Assembly: GCA_023460995.1 (NCBI GenBank)
Contig: JAEWOE010000003.1
Coordinates: 62,001 to 126,000 of the forward strand
Source of the DNA: Bacillota bacterium
GTDB taxonomy: Bacteria > Bacillota_I > Bacilli_A > RF39 > UBA660
Reading direction: 5' to 3'
DNA: 64,000 nt
Shown here: piece after piece, positions 41,846 to 50,450 of the stretch
Layout of the letters: every line of letters starts with the position of its first letter
Numbering within the stretch: the first letter of the stretch is position 1
The notes under the pieces: model-generated
The model's database searches: none
What the model was told of the DNA's origin: nothing
Seen by the model: the letters and a program-made list of their open reading frames with translations, nothing else
Translations under genes and position numbers: made by a program

Positions 41846-43885
41846 ATGAAAGTGTGTTTAGTTCATGAGGAATATCCTGATGAAACAAACTTTGGAGGTA
41901 TAGCCACCTACCAAAAACGTTTAGCAGAAAGTTTGGTAAAAAAAGGAAATGAAGTAGTCGTAATCGCAAGAGGCTTGAAAAAAGATTATGAAGAAATTAA
42001 AAATGGGGTTAGAGTAATAAGATTATATGTTGAGGAAACTGACGATATATATAGTAATTATTATTCTTATAGAGAAAAGGTATGCAATAAATTAAGAGAA
42101 CTTCAAAGACATAATGAAATAGATATTATTGAAGTCCCAGACTGGGGAGCAGAAACTATTTTATTTGAGAAGTATCGTAAAGTACCATTAATAGTAAAAT
42201 TACATACTCCACTTGTGGTATGGAGTAAAAGTAATAAAAGTAATTTAGATCCTAGTGTTCATAAACAAATGCTTAGGTGGGAAAAGAAAATGATTGAAAG
42301 TGCTGATAAAGTTATTTCTTGTACGGCTATATTGAAAAATATGGTTATTAAAGAAATGAAGTTAGAAAGAACTGATATTGAAGTTGTTCCTAATCCAGCT
42401 AACCTTGACGATTTTTATTTAAAGAATAGTAGGAAGTCAAAGTCTAAAACTATTTTATATTGTGGAAGCATTGAACAACGAAAAGGTGTTCTTATATTTG
42501 CAGAAGCAATACCTAAAATAATTGATGCACTTGGTAATGTCAAAATGTTATTTGTAGGTAAGGATACAAACCGTAATGACAAAGAAATCTCTACTAAAGA
42601 ATATATATATGAAGTTATTCCAGAAAAATATCACAAGTTATTAGAGTTTAAAGGTCAACTATTAAATAGTGAACTAAATGATTTTTATAATAGTGCAGCT
42701 ATTGGTGTATTTCCATCTTTATTTGATAATTTTCCATATGTAGTTTTAGAAAGTATGGCTTGTGGGTTACCATTTGTAGGTAGTATCAATAGCGGCATGA
42801 AAGAAATACTTGATGGTGATACTAGATATCTATATGATGGTATGACCAGTGATGATTTAGCTAATAAAATAATTAGTTTATATAAAGATAAAAATGCCCA
42901 AAAAGAGTATTCTACATTTATAAAAAAACGTATAAATGAAGTTTACTGTTCTGAAGTTGTTATAAATAAAGTAGTTAATGTTTATAAAAATACTATTAAA
43001 AATTATAATAGTAATATAATTAATGAAGTCTTTAAAGATAACTTTAAAGAAAAGATATTAGAATTAAAAAAATTAGATGGTGGTATAACAAATATTGTTT
43101 ATTTGGTAACTACGACTAAAAGAAAATATGTAGCTAAAATATATCGTAAAAATATAGACAAAGAAGCAATTAATGCTCTTATTGAAGTAGCAAGTAAAAA
43201 CAATATTTTAGTTTTAAATCCAACAGATGGTAAATTCTATAATGTGCATAATTGTAGTGTATGTATTTATGAATATGTTGAAGGTAAGCATTTAAAAAAA
43301 CTTAATGAAGAACAAATAAACAAAGTTTTAAACTTTATTAAAACGGCTAAACCGACTACTAAAAAATACACTAGTATTTTAGATAAAGTAGATTGTTACT
43401 ATAATTCTTTAAGAGAAATGAATACAAAAAAAATTAACAGAGTTTTAATAGATGAGTTACTTAAAAAATATATGAAATTACAAAACTATAATATATTTTA
43501 TGAGACGGAATTAATACATGGAGATTTAGCACCTTCTAATATTATATGGGATGATAAAGGCAACTTTACATTAATAGATTTGGATGAAACTGCTATATTC
43601 ACAAAACTGTATGATCTAGTGGTATTCGCTATTAAATTTAGTAAAACTGGTAAAGATATAGATATTAAAACTGCTAAGAGAATATTAAAACCTTTTGATA
43701 ATTATACAAAGATAGATATAATTAATATTTGGAATTTCTATATATTAAAGGTATTATTAGAAAAAATATATTTATATGAAATTGATAAAGTTGATTTGCT
43801 TGATGAACTACAGCAAACAGATAGCTGGGAAGATTGGTATTATATATTAAATAGTAGTATAATTGAAGATATTTTAAACAAGTAG
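41846..43885 (+). CDS. GT4 glycosyltransferase fused to an APH-like phosphotransferase domain
   Basis: This 679-residue two-domain protein has an N-terminal GT-B glycosyltransferase family 4 part (residues 1-380: NFGGIATYQKRLAESL, PNPANLDDFY, YCGSIEQRKGV, FPSLFDNFPYVVLESMACGLPFVG). Residues about 395-679 form an aminoglycoside-phosphotransferase/choline-kinase-like fold: YVAKIYRK (ATP lysine), HGDLAPSN (His558-Asp560 catalytic loop) and LIDLDE (Asp578, metal). It may glycosylate and phosphorylate one surface-glycan intermediate. AGGTGAAT precedes the ATG. Confidence 0.82.
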   Translation: MKVCLVHEEYPDETNFGGIATYQKRLAESLVKKGNEVVVIARGLKKDYEEIKNGVRVIRLYVEETDDIYSNYYSYREKVCNKLRELQRHNEIDIIEVPDWGAETILFEKYRKVPLIVKLHTPLVVWSKSNKSNLDPSVHKQMLRWEKKMIESADKVISCTAILKNMVIKEMKLERTDIEVVPNPANLDDFYLKNSRKSKSKTILYCGSIEQRKGVLIFAEAIPKIIDALGNVKMLFVGKDTNRNDKEISTKEYIYEVIPEKYHKLLEFKGQLLNSELNDFYNSAAIGVFPSLFDNFPYVVLESMACGLPFVGSINSGMKEILDGDTRYLYDGMTSDDLANKIISLYKDKNAQKEYSTFIKKRINEVYCSEVVINKVVNVYKNTIKNYNSNIINEVFKDNFKEKILELKKLDGGITNIVYLVTTTKRKYVAKIYRKNIDKEAINALIEVASKNNILVLNPTDGKFYNVHNCSVCIYEYVEGKHLKKLNEEQINKVLNFIKTAKPTTKKYTSILDKVDCYYNSLREMNTKKINRVLIDELLKKYMKLQNYNIFYETELIHGDLAPSNIIWDDKGNFTLIDLDETAIFTKLYDLVVFAIKFSKTGKDIDIKTAKRILKPFDNYTKIDIINIWNFYILKVLLEKIYLYEIDKVDLLDELQQTDSWEDWYYILNSSIIEDILNK

Positions 43886-43902
43886 CATAATTTTGCGATA
43901 TA

Positions 43903-43942
43903 AAAAAACAGGTTGTTAAATAGAAAAAACCTGTTTTTTTTT
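43903..43942 (+). terminator. intrinsic terminator
   Basis: AAAAACAGGTT pairs with AACCTGTTTTT across a roughly 13-base loop, then T. Confidence 0.75.
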
Positions 43943-43975
43943 GTATATTTGACATAGATTTATCAATTCATATTA

Positions 43976-44004
43976 TTGACTATATAAAACTTATATGCTA
44001 ATAT
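43976..44004 (+). promoter_or_regulatory. sigma-A-type promoter
   Basis: TTGACT (43976-43981), 17 bases, TAATAT (43999-44004) with extended TG. A second TTGACA lies upstream at 43949-43954. Confidence 0.6.
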
Positions 44005-44029
44005 TTGATAATAGTAGGAGGTTTGTTTT

Positions 44030-45199
44030 ATGAAACAAAAAGTTATTATTATTATTTTATTTATACTACTTATTATATCCGGTGTAACTATATTTGTTCT
44101 ATTAAATAACAACAATAAAAAGAATTCGACTGATGACAATATTGAAGAAAATATTAAGGAAGAATCTAATGATCCAACAAAACCCTTGAATGATAAATAT
44201 TGGTTTTTTAGATCAGTTGGAACAATGAATGTCACAAAAGATGAAGTTGCTAATGTAACACCAACTAGCATAAACGGTACCTATAGAAAAAATATTATTA
44301 AAGTTCTAGAACAGGCTAAGGAAGTAAATGCAAACTATGTTGAGCAAAATTTTGATTTTACTTTAAATGAAGATCCAAAATATTTAATGCCTTATTATAA
44401 TATAATACCTTCTTTAGCAAGGGATTATAATCTAAAAGTTTATTTTAGATTGATGCCTACTAAAGTACTTATGGATAAAATAGTTAATTCACAGACTGAT
44501 GAAGAATTTGAAGCTAATTCTACTGAGTATTTTAATTTAATTGAAAAACTAATGTTTAAGGAGAATAAAATTGTTAAAGATGATGATATTTTCTCAACAT
44601 GGACAGAAAGTGACAATGAGTTCACAACAAAACTAGGTTGGGAAACTGGAACAAAGAGATTTAAACAGTATGTAAAATTAGCAAGTAAATTTGTTAAACA
44701 AATGGAAAATAAATATAATGTTAATTTGATATATACTGAATCTATATGTGGCGGTGAGGCTAGATTAAGAGATGAAATAGATTTGGACGTAGCTAAGTAT
44801 ATAGATTTCATATCTTGGGATGATTATGTAGGAACAACTATTGAAAATAGTAGTATTGAAAATATGAAAATTGAATCTAAGGCTTTTGTTGAAAATGTAA
44901 AATATTACTCAGAATTATATGGTCTAAGAATTGCTTTAGGTGAGTGGTCAACGCACTGGCTTACATCTAAAACTAAAGAAGAACAATCAGAATATTTAAC
45001 AATATTAACAGATGACCTTAATGAATTATCATCATCATATTTTATGGGGATGGAATATTTCCATTTTGGACTTCCAAGTGTAGTAATTGATTTTAGTACT
45101 GCATCCGGATACTATTCTTCACCATTATTTGATAAAACAGGAAATTTTCCGGCCTTCAACATATTAAAAAATGTATATGCTAATCATGCTGGAAATTAA
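44030..45199 (+). CDS. membrane-anchored TIM-barrel glycoside-hydrolase-like protein
   Basis: This 389-residue protein has an N-terminal membrane anchor (about 4-27), a short N/K/E linker and a domain that reads as a (beta/alpha)8 hydrolase: VNANYVEQNFDF, LKVYFRLMP, NLIYTESICGG (Glu237), IDFISWDDY, LRIALGEWSTHW (Glu305). Glu237 and Glu305 are plausible acid/base and nucleophile, as in clan GH-A. It probably acts outside the membrane on a polysaccharide. Family number not assigned. AGGAGG precedes the ATG. Confidence 0.6.
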   Translation: MKQKVIIIILFILLIISGVTIFVLLNNNNKKNSTDDNIEENIKEESNDPTKPLNDKYWFFRSVGTMNVTKDEVANVTPTSINGTYRKNIIKVLEQAKEVNANYVEQNFDFTLNEDPKYLMPYYNIIPSLARDYNLKVYFRLMPTKVLMDKIVNSQTDEEFEANSTEYFNLIEKLMFKENKIVKDDDIFSTWTESDNEFTTKLGWETGTKRFKQYVKLASKFVKQMENKYNVNLIYTESICGGEARLRDEIDLDVAKYIDFISWDDYVGTTIENSSIENMKIESKAFVENVKYYSELYGLRIALGEWSTHWLTSKTKEEQSEYLTILTDDLNELSSSYFMGMEYFHFGLPSVVIDFSTASGYYSSPLFDKTGNFPAFNILKNVYANHAGN

Positions 45200-45202
45200 T
45201 AT

Positions 45203-45232
45203 AAAAGTCAAACTTTAAGTTTGACTTTTTAT
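45203..45232 (+). terminator. intrinsic terminator
   Basis: AAAAGTCAAACTT pairs with AAGTTTGACTTTT almost without loop (tip TTTAA), then T. Confidence 0.8.
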
Positions 45233-45268
45233 ATAAATTAAAGACTATACTACATGCCTGATGCTCGA

Positions 45269-45297
45269 TTGACAAAGTATATTTTAAATTATATAAT
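45269..45297 (+). promoter_or_regulatory. consensus sigma-A promoter of the FGE-type pilin
   Basis: TTGACA (45269-45274), 17 bases, TATAAT (45292-45297): a perfect consensus, suggesting high expression. Confidence 0.85.
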
Positions 45298-45320
45298 TAT
45301 CTAAATAGTAGGTGGAGTAT

Positions 45321-46958
45321 ATGAAAAGTTTTGATATTAAAAGAAAAGGTTTTACACTAATCGAATTATTAGCAGTAATATTGATTTTAGGTATAATTAC
45401 TTTAATTGCCATTCCCGTAGTTTCTAATATGATTAAAAATGCTAAGATAGATGCTTTTAAAAATACTGCTTATGCAATAGTTAATTCAGCCGATTTGATA
45501 TACACAAAGGAGCTTACAACCGACAATAATGAAAATCTTATGTTCACATATAATAATGGAAATGAGACATCAAATGTATTAGGAAAAAAATTAGATTATT
45601 CTGGTTCTAAACCAAAAAGTGGAAACGTGATGGTTAATTCTGATGGGGAAGTTGCTATTGCAATACATAATGGTACATATTGTGCAGAAAAAAAATATAA
45701 TGAAGATAATATATTAATATCAAAAAAAGTACCAACAGATTGTTTATTATTTGTCTTTGATGGTGAATATAATATTTCACGTTCAGTAAATCAACCAAAA
45801 TTGGCAAGTGGTATGACGCCGATAAAATGGAATGGCACAGAATGGGTTAATACAACTACTGACGATATAGATTGGTATGATTATAATGAAAAGAAATGGG
45901 CTAATGCAATGACTGCTGATGGATCATTTTGGGTATGGATACCAAGATACGTTTATAAGATAACAAGTGGTTGGCATAATAACACAACTGGCAATATAGA
46001 TGTAAAATTCAGTGTAGGAACAGATGATACTATTGGTGGTACAATTACCTTAGATAATGGTACTACATCAGATTCATCAAATAACAAATGGACTAATCAA
46101 GCAGCCTTTGATTTTGGCACAATCAAATTAACCGGAATATGGGTTGCAAAATTTGAAGCGACAGCGGCAGAGGGGATTACCAATAATGTGGCAGGGGATA
46201 ATGTTAGTACAAAAACAGTCAAGATTCTACCAAATGTTAAAACATGGCGTTATATTGATATAGGAAATATGTTTCAAGCTTCAAGAAATATGGAAAAGAA
46301 TTCGATATATGGTTGGGGAACAACAGGTAATAATATTGATACTCATATGATTAAAAATACAGAGTGGGGAGCGGTGGCGTACTTATCAAAATCAAAATAT
46401 GGAAAATATACAGAACAAGTTTGGATTAATCCAGCAGATGATTTTACAACAGGTTGTGCAGGTGATAGTGTAGCATCAGATGGGACAAGTGGTTGCTTAA
46501 GACAATATAATACAACCAACGGTGTTAAGGCTAGTACGACAGGAAATATTTATGGTATATATGATATGGTAGGTGGTTCTTGGGAAAGAGTTGCTGCTTA
46601 TGTTAATAATAGCAATATTAATTTAAGTACCAATGGATTACAATTAATAAATGCAGACGATAAGTATAAAGATGTTTACATGAAGGGGTTATATGATGAT
46701 CAAGGACACAATTATGAGCTAACTATATCTAAAAAAGGAGATGCAATCTGGGAAACTAGTGGAAGTGTTGATGGCACTTATTCATGGTACAGTGATTACG
46801 CATGCATGCCAAATAATGAATTTCCATGGTTTGGTCGCGGTGGCGATAGATACGGTTCTAATACATATACAGGTATGTACTTCTTCTATCGATCTGATGG
46901 TGCAGTTAGTTCTAGCGAAGCATTCCGACCAGTTTTAGCAGTAGCACCTGGATTATAA
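45321..46958 (+). CDS. type IV pilin-like protein with FGE/C-type-lectin-like head
   Basis: This 545-residue protein has a short leader, GFTLIELLAVIL and a pilin helix, then a large C-terminal domain of the formylglycine-generating-enzyme/C-type-lectin kind: FWVWIPRYVYKI, WVAKFEA, MIKNTEWGAVAYLS, NIYGIYDMVGGSWERVA, PWFGRGG and FRPVL. FGE-fold domains are frequent DGR targets; the end (about 46834-46925) is 45 percent GC by count, above its surroundings. GGTGGAG supports ATG 45321. Confidence 0.8.
   Translation: MKSFDIKRKGFTLIELLAVILILGIITLIAIPVVSNMIKNAKIDAFKNTAYAIVNSADLIYTKELTTDNNENLMFTYNNGNETSNVLGKKLDYSGSKPKSGNVMVNSDGEVAIAIHNGTYCAEKKYNEDNILISKKVPTDCLLFVFDGEYNISRSVNQPKLASGMTPIKWNGTEWVNTTTDDIDWYDYNEKKWANAMTADGSFWVWIPRYVYKITSGWHNNTTGNIDVKFSVGTDDTIGGTITLDNGTTSDSSNNKWTNQAAFDFGTIKLTGIWVAKFEATAAEGITNNVAGDNVSTKTVKILPNVKTWRYIDIGNMFQASRNMEKNSIYGWGTTGNNIDTHMIKNTEWGAVAYLSKSKYGKYTEQVWINPADDFTTGCAGDSVASDGTSGCLRQYNTTNGVKASTTGNIYGIYDMVGGSWERVAAYVNNSNINLSTNGLQLINADDKYKDVYMKGLYDDQGHNYELTISKKGDAIWETSGSVDGTYSWYSDYACMPNNEFPWFGRGGDRYGSNTYTGMYFFYRSDGAVSSSEAFRPVLAVAPGL
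46834..46925 (+). other. second candidate variable region
   Basis: Between PWFGRGG and FRPVL the residues are a mix of D, R, Y, S, T, F set among spaced Gly/aromatic positions, as in DGR-diversified FGE-fold proteins. GC is raised (49 of 110 bases in 46821-46930). Weaker than the case at 8303. Confidence 0.35.
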
Positions 46959-46962
46959 TAAT

Positions 46963-46996
46963 AAAAAAGAGTTGAATAATTTTCAACTCTTTTTAG
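46963..46996. terminator. bidirectional terminator
   Basis: AAAAAGAGTTGA pairs with TCAACTCTTTTT, T runs on both strands, between convergent genes. Confidence 0.8.
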
Positions 46997-47652
46997 TAAA
47001 TTTTTCTTAAAAAGTGTAGTTTACCTTCTTGATCAATTGCATACACATCATTTGTATAAATGTTTGTATTATTTTCATATGTTATATAGTCATCTATAGC
47101 AACAATATTTTTTAAATCATCAATAGCATTAACATCATAATTCTTGCTTACAATATTTTGATCATTAGTAGTATAAACCTTACCATCTTCAGTTAAAATA
47201 TAGTATACGTAATAATTATTAGCATAATCAAAACTACTATATAAATCAACTACATCATCAACATTGAAACTTTTCTCATTAATACCACTTGTACATTTAC
47301 TTGTATCAGTTACATCATTATTCTCAGATGTTTCATTTTCAGTAGTTGTTTGTTCAGTCTCAGTAGCAATATTTGTACTATCTAATATTACAACTTTGCC
47401 ATTACCACAAAACTTAATTTGTATATTAGAAGTATCACTAGTAATATTACTGCTTTTACAAGCTGTTGAATCTCCTAAATCGTTATTAATTCTTAGTTGA
47501 CTAAGTTTAGTAGTGTTAGTGTTTCCGTTTTTATCACAACATATGTAAACAATTAGACCGAATATAATTAAAATCAATACAGTAAATGTTATAAGATATT
47601 TTTTCTCTATGTTCAATATTTGTTTTGTTATAGAACTCTTAACCTTCTTCAT
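46993..47652 (-). CDS. single-pass membrane protein with extracellular domain, unknown
   Basis: This 219-residue protein has a basic N-terminus, one membrane helix (about 19-38), a cluster of Cys (YICCDK, ACKSS, KFCGNG), a T/E/N-rich linker (residues about 95-115) and a C-terminal domain with repeated VDDVVDLYSSFDYANNYYVYYILTEDGKVY-type beta strands, possibly propeller-like. Family unknown. GGAGG sits before ATG 47652. Confidence 0.65.
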   Translation of the reverse strand: MKKVKSSITKQILNIEKKYLITFTVLILIIFGLIVYICCDKNGNTNTTKLSQLRINNDLGDSTACKSSNITSDTSNIQIKFCGNGKVVILDSTNIATETEQTTTENETSENNDVTDTSKCTSGINEKSFNVDDVVDLYSSFDYANNYYVYYILTEDGKVYTTNDQNIVSKNYDVNAIDDLKNIVAIDDYITYENNTNIYTNDVYAIDQEGKLHFLRKIY

Positions 47653-47673
47653 ATGTCTTCCTCCATTATTAAA

Positions 47674-47682
47674 ATTATATCA
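47674..47682 (-). promoter_or_regulatory. extended -10 promoter
   Basis: On the minus strand this reads TGATATAAT, 22 bases before ATG 47652. Confidence 0.6.
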
Positions 47683-47728
47683 TATATATTTATTTTTTTT
47701 GACAATTTTTTTTATTTATTATTATTTG

Positions 47729-47737
47729 TGATATAAT
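47729..47737 (+). promoter_or_regulatory. extended -10 promoter
   Basis: TGATATAAT, 20 bases before ATG 47757. Confidence 0.6.
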
Positions 47738-47756
47738 TTTATAAATGAGGTGTCTT

Positions 47757-48341
47757 ATGGGAAAGAAAAAAATAATATTTTTGATATTAAATATAGTATT
47801 AGCGATAATTACAGGGTTATTATCTATTAAAACTAATTATGAATTACTTACTGATATATCTAAATATATGAGTCTTACATTTGGATTTATGGCATTTATT
47901 TTAATGCTAATTTATTTATATGAAAAGTTATTAAGTAAGGACAATAGTAAATCTTTATTAATTATAAGTACAATAATTTATATAGTTATTAGTATTATAT
48001 ACGGTTTTGTTCTATATGAAGAAGTAGGTGGTAATATTTTACAAGGAAGCATCATGTTATGTTTTTATGCTTCGTTAATAATGCTACTTATTGTATATTG
48101 CTCTGTATTTTATTTGTGGATTTCTAAAAAAAATACTAAATACATTATTAAAACTTTAGTTACTCTATTAGTAATAATAGCTTTATGTTTAGTATTTACA
48201 TTAGTTTCAAAAAAAATTGAAGTAAGTAGTTTATTTGCCATTATGCTTAATTTTATATACTTATCATCAATACTTATATTAACTGCTTTTATAATTATTT
48301 TTATAGTTTATAAATTGGTTTTACCTATTAAAGAAAAGTAA
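47757..48341 (+). CDS. polytopic membrane protein (194 aa), unknown
   Basis: This 194-residue protein consists almost wholly of about six hydrophobic helices with short charged loops. No motif allows a family call. GAGGTG at 47747-47752 sets ATG 47757. Monocistronic, just before ligA. Confidence 0.6.
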   Translation: MGKKKIIFLILNIVLAIITGLLSIKTNYELLTDISKYMSLTFGFMAFILMLIYLYEKLLSKDNSKSLLIISTIIYIVISIIYGFVLYEEVGGNILQGSIMLCFYASLIMLLIVYCSVFYLWISKKNTKYIIKTLVTLLVIIALCLVFTLVSKKIEVSSLFAIMLNFIYLSSILILTAFIIIFIVYKLVLPIKEK

Positions 48342-48359
48342 CTTAAGGTTACTTTTTTT
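48334..48359 (+). terminator. intrinsic terminator
   Basis: AAAAGTAAC pairs with GTTACTTTT across loop TTAAG, then T; overlaps the preceding stop. Confidence 0.8.
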
Positions 48360-48390
48360 GTGTAAAGATATAGAAGTTTTATGCTTAAAA

Positions 48391-48399
48391 TGGTATAAT
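48391..48399 (+). promoter_or_regulatory. extended -10 promoter of ligA
   Basis: TGGTATAAT, 16 bases before ATG 48416. Confidence 0.6.
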
Positions 48400-48415
48400 T
48401 AATATAGGTGATAAC

Positions 48416-50398
48416 ATGATAGAAAAGAGAATGCAAGAACTTATAGAAATAATAAATAATGCTAATCATGAATACTACACTCTTGATAATTCTACCATAA
48501 CTGACCAAGAATATGATAGATATATGCAAGAGTTATTAGCGCTTGAAGAAAAGTATCCAGAGCTTATCAGAGATGATTCGCCAAGTGTAAGAGTAGGCGG
48601 TAAAATAATAGATGAATTTACTAAAGTTACTCACGAAATACCTATGCTTAGTTTAAGCAATGTCTTTAATGAAAGTGATATTACTCTTTTTGATGAAAGA
48701 GTACGAAAGGAAGTAAGTAATCCTATATACGTTGCTGAACTTAAAATAGATGGGCTTTCAGTTTCATTACTTTATAAAAAGGGGAAACTTGTTAGGGCAG
48801 CCACTCGTGGCGATGGTGTTACTGGTGAAGATATCACTAATAACGCTAAAACCATTAAGACAATTCCACTTACTTTAAGTGAGCCTATAGATATTGAAGT
48901 TCGCGGCGAAATCTACATGAGTAAAAAATCATTTAATGATTTAAATGAGGAAAAAAGAAAAAATAATGAGCAGGAGTTTGCTAATCCAAGAAATGCAGCT
49001 GCAGGATCAGTAAGACAACTTGATTCTAGTATAGCGGCTTCAAGAAATTTGGATTGTATAATATATCATTTACCAAACCCACTTGATTATAATATTCATT
49101 ATCATTATGATGCTTTATCATATATGAAGAAATTAGGATTAAATGTTAGTCAAAATAATACTATTATAAATGGTATAGATGAACTTTTAGAGTACATTGA
49201 AAAATGGACTACTGATAGAAATACTCTTCCATATGAAATAGATGGTATTGTAATTAAATTAAATAATGTGGATAATCAAAATAAATTAGGTTATACAGCG
49301 AAATATCCTAAATGGGCAACAGCTTATAAGTTTCCTGCAATGAAGGTACTAACTAAATTAAAAGAAATTAAACTTACTGTAGGTAGAACTGGGCAAGTAA
49401 CACCAAATGCTATTCTTGAACCTGTCAGACTAATGGGGAGTGTTATATCTAAAGCAACTCTTCATAATGAAGAATATATAAGAATTAAAGATATTAGACA
49501 AGGTGATGTTGTTTCAATAATAAAAGCTGGTGATGTAATTCCTAGAGTTGAAGAAGTTGAAGTAAGTAGAAGAGATGGAACTGAAAAGGAATTTGTTATG
49601 CCAGATACATGTCCAATTTGTGGTAGTATTTTGAAAAAAACTGATTCGGCATATTATTGTGTTAATGATAATTGTGATAAGAAAAAAATAGAACAACTTA
49701 TTCATTATACAAGCCGTGATGCCATGAATATTGAAGGATTTGGAGACTCAATTGTAGAAGACTTCTATAATATGGGTTATTTAAAGAACTTCACTGATTT
49801 CTATAAATTAGAAAAGTATAAAGAAGAATTAATGGAACTTGAAGGTTTTGGGTTTAAAAGTATAAATAGTTTACTTGAAGAGATTGAAGTAAGTAAAAAT
49901 ACATCACTTGAGAGATTATTATTTGCTTTCGGGATTCGACATGTTGGTTCAAAAACTGGAAAGATATTAGCCAAAAATTTCAAGAGTTTAGATAAATTAA
50001 TGACAGCTTCTGAAGAGGTCCTATTAAAGATAAATGATATAGGTGATATTATTGCTAAAAGTGTTTATGATTATTTTAGAGATGTAAATAATATTAATGA
50101 GATAAATGAGTTAATAAACTTAGGAATGAACACATATTATACTAAACTAGAAACTAGTTCTAATGAAGAAATAAATGGTAAAACATTTGTCCTTACCGGC
50201 AGTTTAGAAACTGTGACTAGAGAGGAAGCAACTGAGATAATAGAAAATTTAGGTGGAAAGACCAGTTCTAGTGTAAGTAAAAAAACGGGTGTTTTAGTTG
50301 TAGGAGATAGTCCTGGTAGTAAATATGATAAGGCCAAGGAACTTGGCGTTACAATTTGGACGGAAGAGGAATTTTTAGAGAAAGTTAAAAAAATATAA
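48416..50398 (+). CDS. ligA: NAD-dependent DNA ligase
   Basis: This 660-residue LigA seals nicks in replication and repair using NAD. Domain Ia (Tyr-rich N-terminus), adenylation motif KIDG (Lys110), OB fold, the four-Cys zinc site CPICG..YYCVNDNC, helix-hairpin-helix repeats and a C-terminal BRCT domain (GKTFVLTGSLETVTREEATEII) are all present at normal length. AGGTGATAAC precedes the ATG. NAD use links it loosely to the NAD operon downstream. Confidence 0.95.
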   Translation: MIEKRMQELIEIINNANHEYYTLDNSTITDQEYDRYMQELLALEEKYPELIRDDSPSVRVGGKIIDEFTKVTHEIPMLSLSNVFNESDITLFDERVRKEVSNPIYVAELKIDGLSVSLLYKKGKLVRAATRGDGVTGEDITNNAKTIKTIPLTLSEPIDIEVRGEIYMSKKSFNDLNEEKRKNNEQEFANPRNAAAGSVRQLDSSIAASRNLDCIIYHLPNPLDYNIHYHYDALSYMKKLGLNVSQNNTIINGIDELLEYIEKWTTDRNTLPYEIDGIVIKLNNVDNQNKLGYTAKYPKWATAYKFPAMKVLTKLKEIKLTVGRTGQVTPNAILEPVRLMGSVISKATLHNEEYIRIKDIRQGDVVSIIKAGDVIPRVEEVEVSRRDGTEKEFVMPDTCPICGSILKKTDSAYYCVNDNCDKKKIEQLIHYTSRDAMNIEGFGDSIVEDFYNMGYLKNFTDFYKLEKYKEELMELEGFGFKSINSLLEEIEVSKNTSLERLLFAFGIRHVGSKTGKILAKNFKSLDKLMTASEEVLLKINDIGDIIAKSVYDYFRDVNNINEINELINLGMNTYYTKLETSSNEEINGKTFVLTGSLETVTREEATEIIENLGGKTSSSVSKKTGVLVVGDSPGSKYDKAKELGVTIWTEEEFLEKVKKI

Positions 50399-50411
50399 TT
50401 TTAACTTTCTC
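50378..50411 (+). terminator. hairpin at the end of ligA
   Basis: A perfect 13-bp stem (50378-50390 with 50399-50411) spans the ligA stop, but no T tract follows, so it may be an mRNA-stabilising or read-through structure rather than a full terminator. Confidence 0.4.
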
Positions 50412-50450
50412 ATATTTGTAATATGCTGATTTTGTTTGTAGGAGGATGAA

